DNA from: Aequorivita sp.
Lineage (GTDB): Bacteria > Bacteroidota > Bacteroidia > Flavobacteriales > Flavobacteriaceae
Reading direction: 5' to 3'
Assembly: GCA_020435865.1 (NCBI GenBank)
Contig: JAGQYZ010000119.1
Location: forward strand, 2,851-12,896
DNA length: 10,046 nucleotides
In this document: positions 7,506-10,046 of the stretch, in pieces
How the letters are laid out: the number at the start of each line of letters is the position of its first letter
How positions within the stretch are numbered: position 1 is the stretch's first letter
Translations under genes and position numbers: made by a program
Notes under the pieces: generated by a model
What the model saw: the letters and a program-made list of their open reading frames with translations, nothing else
The model's database searches: none
What the model was told of the DNA's origin: nothing

Positions 7506-8000
7506 TTAGTTTTCGTTTCTGAGGATAAGGGCTAGTTCCTTCAGCTCCAATTCATAATCATACTGTAAATCTTCGTGTAGGTTTTTTATTTTTTTTGAAA
7601 TGTAATCAATTTGTCTGTTGTATAAATTGGTAAGCGTTGTATTTCGTTTTATGGAAGGTTTGAAATCTTTCAATTTTTCACAAAAATATAGTAAAATTTC
7701 AACTTCAGTTTCTTTGTTTTGCGAATAGCGGATGAATTTTTTCAGCTCTCGCAAAATCTTCCGAACGCTCTTTTTTATTAGGTAAAAAGTTTTGGTATTG
7801 ATGTTTTCAAAATCTACATCTACTTTGGTTTTTATACTTTGGATAAACGCTTCTTCATCATCAGATTCAAACAATAAATAGGTGAGAAGCTCCTTGTTTT
7901 CCTTTTTAAATTTTGAAAGCCGAAGGCAAAGTTCCAGCAATTCCTGTGTAGAACGATGGTTAAGCTCAGTTTTTATTTCTTTTAGGGATGCGGCTTTCAT
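7506..8000 (-). CDS. Conserved-looking helical cytoplasmic protein of unknown function
   Basis: 164 residues, no signal peptide, no membrane segment and no family I can name with confidence. The sequence is dense in K, E and L and reads as nearly all alpha-helix: an N-terminal helix beginning SLKEIKTELNHRS, a helix pair around LLELCLRLSKFKKENKELLTY, an acidic turn ESDDEEAF (46-53), a strongly basic central helix KKSVRKILRELKKFIR (75-90), and a C-terminal helix ending KELALILRNEN. Two cysteines (C26, C109) are not spaced as a metal site. Starting on MKAASLKEIK at 8000 gives a compact leader after a candidate promoter (8017-8045). It heads a leftward group with arsC and a TonB-dependent receptor, with gaps of 46 and 85 bases and no terminator between them, so cotranscription is likely but functional linkage is inference. 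The basic central helix could bind nucleic acid or a partner; nothing here decides that. Confidence 0.82.
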   Translation of the reverse strand: MKAASLKEIKTELNHRSTQELLELCLRLSKFKKENKELLTYLLFESDDEEAFIQSIKTKVDVDFENINTKTFYLIKKSVRKILRELKKFIRYSQNKETEVEILLYFCEKLKDFKPSIKRNTTLTNLYNRQIDYISKKIKNLHEDLQYDYELELKELALILRNEN

Positions 8001-8016
8001 ATAATTTCGTAAGAAG

Positions 8017-8045
8017 TAAAAATACTATTGATATTTAAGAATCAA
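8017..8045 (-). promoter_or_regulatory. Candidate promoter for the leftward 164-residue gene / arsC / receptor group
   Basis: On the minus strand TTG (8045-8043) is followed after 18 bases by TATTTTTA (8024-8017), which matches TAnnTTTG except for the last base. The implied start point is about 10 bases before the ATG at 8000. Background AT-richness makes chance matches common here. Confidence 0.4.
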
Positions 8046-8116
8046 TTAAGAATTATTGATAAATAATTATTTTAGGGTTTAACACTTCAATTTTTTAAAT
8101 GAACACCAATTTTGTG

Positions 8117-8124
8117 TACTTTTA
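8117..8124 (+). promoter_or_regulatory. Weak candidate -7 box for the secreted-protein gene
   Basis: TACTTTTA matches TAnnTTTG in all but the last base and would start transcription about 10 bases before the ATG at 8143. The -33 position holds T-rich sequence (8091-8096) but no TTG, so this is a tentative call based mainly on position. Confidence 0.28.
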
Positions 8125-8142
8125 AAATCGCAAAAATAAAAA

Positions 8143-8877
8143 ATGGTATTTAAACGAACCCTTCTCTCTTTTTCGCTCTTTTTTCTCATTGGAAATGGGG
8201 CTTTTTCTCAAAACAATTCACAAAACAAAATCTATGAAACCTATGACAATATTGTGGGTTTGGACAATACGGGTCTCTACAATGGGACAGAGTTCACTGA
8301 TCTGTTTTTGAATACAGATGGAACGTACAGATATTTCAATGGCTATGATTATACCAAGGGTTCTGTGGTATACAATGGCCAATATTATGTAAATGTATTT
8401 CTGAAATATGACCTTTTGGAGGACAATTTACTAACACATTCTGATGATAATTTGAGTATTTTCAATGTGAAATTGATTCCTCAATTTGTTGAATCATTCT
8501 CCATTTACAACCACAACTTTGTTAGATTAACAGGCCTAAATTTGGGGCTTCCGGGAAATGGTTATTTTGAAGTAGCTTACCTTGGGAATAATTTGGAACT
8601 TTATATAAAACATACCAAAAAGAAAATAGATAAACCTCTAAAAAGTGAAATCCAATATAAGTTTACTGATGATAACCTTTATGTTCTAAAAAATAACGGG
8701 AATTACACAATTATCAGTTCAGAAAGAGCGCTTCGTAAATTACTCCCCAAAAAGAAAGAAGAAATTCACAACTTTTATAAAAGCTACAAAACGATCTATA
8801 AATCGGCCCCCGAAAGTTTTATGACAAAACTTATAATGCATCTTGACTGCTTTGAAAATGAAAAAAACCAACAATAA
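8143..8877 (+). CDS. Secreted/periplasmic protein of unknown function paired with an STN TonB receptor
   Basis: 244 residues; I do not recognise a named domain. Residues 1-22 are a signal peptide (basic FKR, hydrophobic core LLSFSLFFLIG, cut after AFS before Q23). No lipobox cysteine follows, so the mature protein should be soluble in the periplasm or exported. Residues 25-160 look beta-rich, with regularly spaced aromatic and glycine residues (TGLYNGTEF, DGTYRYFNGYDY, VVYNGQYYVNVFLKYD, GLPGNGYFEVAYLGN). A second short beta region follows (168-192), then a basic helical C-terminus (about 193-235, RALRKLLPKKKEEI) and a single cysteine at 236. It is not FecR-like: no cytoplasmic anti-sigma part or membrane anchor is seen. 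The next gene, an STN-containing TonB-dependent receptor, begins within its last codons or 19 bases after its stop depending on the start used, so the two are very probably cotranscribed and may act together at the outer membrane. That link is inference from arrangement. Confidence 0.88.
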   Translation: MVFKRTLLSFSLFFLIGNGAFSQNNSQNKIYETYDNIVGLDNTGLYNGTEFTDLFLNTDGTYRYFNGYDYTKGSVVYNGQYYVNVFLKYDLLEDNLLTHSDDNLSIFNVKLIPQFVESFSIYNHNFVRLTGLNLGLPGNGYFEVAYLGNNLELYIKHTKKKIDKPLKSEIQYKFTDDNLYVLKNNGNYTIISSERALRKLLPKKKEEIHNFYKSYKTIYKSAPESFMTKLIMHLDCFENEKNQQ

Positions 8878-10046
8878 TTTAAAATTACAATCCGCTATGC
8901 AAAAAAGTTTTTTTGTTATTTTTTTATTGATGGCTACAAATTTGTTTGGACAAACCGAGCAAAACATCACAGCATCATTTAATAATACCCCTTTAAAAGA
9001 GGCAGTTTTAAAAGTGGAAACCCTTTCAAATAAAAAATTCTATTTTGATGAATCTTGGTTGAAGGGTTATTTTGTAACCAAAACTTTTGAAAATGAATCA
9101 CTTCGGAATGTTTTGAGCGGCCTTTTCGGTAATACAAATATCAATTTCGTTTTAAATGAAGGAAACGTAATTCTTTTGAACAATACATATGTATATACGG
9201 AATTGCCTTCAGACTATTTCAACGAAGCAAAATCAGATGAAAAGGTAATTGAGGAAAACAACAATGCCCCGATTTTTCAGGAAGAATATGCAGAACGGCA
9301 AACGGTTCAACAAAGGAAAATGGTAACCATTGGAAAGCAGAAACCAAATGCTGCAAACAAAACATACCTGCTTACGGGTGTTTTTAAAAACTCAAAAACT
9401 GGAGAACCACTTCAAAACCTATCCATATCTACTACTGATAGAACCAAATATGCAGTAACCGACTCTGACGGTCGCTTCAGCATTCGGCTGCCATATGGCT
9501 TGAACAAACTGGAAACCAATCTTTTGGGTTTTGAAAAAATCCGGCAAGACGTTATAATGTACGGAGATGGCTCGCTAAACATTGAATTGCGGGAAAACAC
9601 CGAATCATTGGAAGAAGTGGTGGTTAAATCTAAAAAAGATGCTAATGTGCGTGATGCAGTTGTTGGCGTTACTAATATTGACATTGAAACTATAAAAACT
9701 ATCCCTTTGGTCTTGGGTGAGCGCGATATTTTAAAAGTTGCCACTACAATGCCCGGAATAAAAACAACGGGCGAAGGCTCTAGTGGCTTCAACGTACGTG
9801 GAGGAAGGGCTGACCAAAACTTGATTCTGTTGGATGACGCTGTGCTTTACAATCCTTCACATTTTTTGGGCTTCTTTTCAGCAGTAAATCCTTTTACCAC
9901 AGGAAGTTTGGAAATCTATAAAGCCAGTATCCCTGCTGAATATGGTGGAAGGCTTTCCTCGGTTTTTGATATCGAAACCAAATCTGGCGATATGGAAAAG
10001 TTTAAAGGCGAAGGTTCCGTCGGGCCAATAACCGCAAACCTTGCGA
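8858..10046 (+). CDS. TonB-dependent receptor with N-terminal STN domain, 3'-truncated by window edge
   Basis: The first 396 residues of an outer-membrane receptor are visible and the frame is open to the right edge. Order: signal peptide with core FFVIFLLMATNLF ending at G31/Q32; STN (secretin/TonB short N-terminal) domain about 36-111 (ITASFNNTPLKEAVLKVE, then a GNVILLNN strand); an acidic, glutamine-rich linker 112-165; carboxypeptidase-regulatory-like domain 170-246 (TDSDGRFSIRLPYG); TonB-box-like LEEVVV 251-256; plug about 268-378 (GSSGFNVRGGRADQNLILLD, PAEYGGRLSSVFDI). The barrel would follow off-window. Two starts are possible: ATG 8858, overlapping the upstream gene by 20 bases, or ATG 8897, which gives a shorter, more typical signal peptide (MQKSFFVIFLLM) and a 19-base gap. 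Numbering here uses 8858; I cannot decide between them. STN domains in FecA-type receptors signal to a FecR anti-sigma factor, but no FecI or FecR gene is visible upstream, so signalling is unproven. Confidence 0.93.
   Translation, partial: MKKTNNNLKLQSAMQKSFFVIFLLMATNLFGQTEQNITASFNNTPLKEAVLKVETLSNKKFYFDESWLKGYFVTKTFENESLRNVLSGLFGNTNINFVLNEGNVILLNNTYVYTELPSDYFNEAKSDEKVIEENNNAPIFQEEYAERQTVQQRKMVTIGKQKPNAANKTYLLTGVFKNSKTGEPLQNLSISTTDRTKYAVTDSDGRFSIRLPYGLNKLETNLLGFEKIRQDVIMYGDGSLNIELRENTESLEEVVVKSKKDANVRDAVVGVTNIDIETIKTIPLVLGERDILKVATTMPGIKTTGEGSSGFNVRGGRADQNLILLDDAVLYNPSHFLGFFSAVNPFTTGSLEIYKASIPAEYGGRLSSVFDIETKSGDMEKFKGEGSVGPITANLA

Noticed and set aside
8131..8138. Minus-strand TATTTTTG box as a second promoter for the 164-residue gene
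   Set aside because: It matches TAnnTTTG, but no TTG lies 17-23 bases upstream, and it would sit over the start of the divergent gene; the box at 8017-8045 is better placed.
9412..9792. 126-codon open frame on the - strand
   Set aside because: Antisense to the carboxypeptidase-regulatory-like and plug domains of the STN receptor; the translation shows no recognisable features.
4516..10046. SusC/SusD-type polysaccharide utilisation locus
   Set aside because: Two TonB-dependent receptors are present, but they are divergent, of different subfamilies, and no SusD lipoprotein or carbohydrate-active enzyme is visible.

Overview
The window reads as chromosomal DNA of a Bacteroidetes bacterium, most likely a member of the Flavobacteriaceae. 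The evidence is AT-rich coding DNA, A-rich leaders without Shine-Dalgarno sequences, promoter-like TTG-N18-21-TAnnTTTG boxes, a fused ResB-CcsA cytochrome c assembly protein, and two TonB-dependent receptors of Bacteroidetes architecture (carboxypeptidase-regulatory-like domain followed by a plug). All seven genes whose 3' ends lie in the window stop with TAA. The genus cannot be fixed from this sequence. No tRNA, rRNA, CRISPR array, transposase, phage gene or integration scar was seen. The window looks like ordinary chromosome with several poorly characterised genes.

Layout. (1) 3-2624 (+): the C-terminal 873 residues of a CcsBA haem-export/cytochrome c synthase; its N-terminus lies left of the window. 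(2) 2631-2678: a hairpin-forming repeat between two convergent genes. (3) 2703-4088 (-): fumC, a class II fumarase with a good promoter at 4145-4175. (4) 4278-4445 (+): a 55-residue membrane miniprotein with its own promoter (4217-4251) and terminator; it is short and easy to overlook. (5) 4465-4496: a perfect bidirectional terminator shared by the miniprotein and the converging receptor gene. (6) 8000-4516 (-): three co-directional genes that could be one operon: an unrecognised 164-residue helical protein, an ArsC-family reductase, and an 838-residue TonB-dependent outer-membrane beta-barrel protein. (7) 8143-10046 (+): a secreted 244-residue protein of unknown function, overlapping or almost touching a TonB-dependent receptor that begins with an STN domain and runs off the right edge.

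How the parts relate. CcsBA and FumC are respiratory and central-metabolism housekeeping genes; their convergent arrangement need not mean shared control. The left-pointing receptor (OMP_b-brl_3 type) and the right-pointing STN receptor are different subfamilies, and neither has a SusD partner in view, so neither is shown to be a glycan-utilisation locus. The best candidates for undescribed biology are the secreted-protein/STN-receptor pair at the right end, the 164-residue protein placed ahead of arsC and a receptor, and the 55-residue membrane protein beside fumC. None of these can be given a function from sequence alone.
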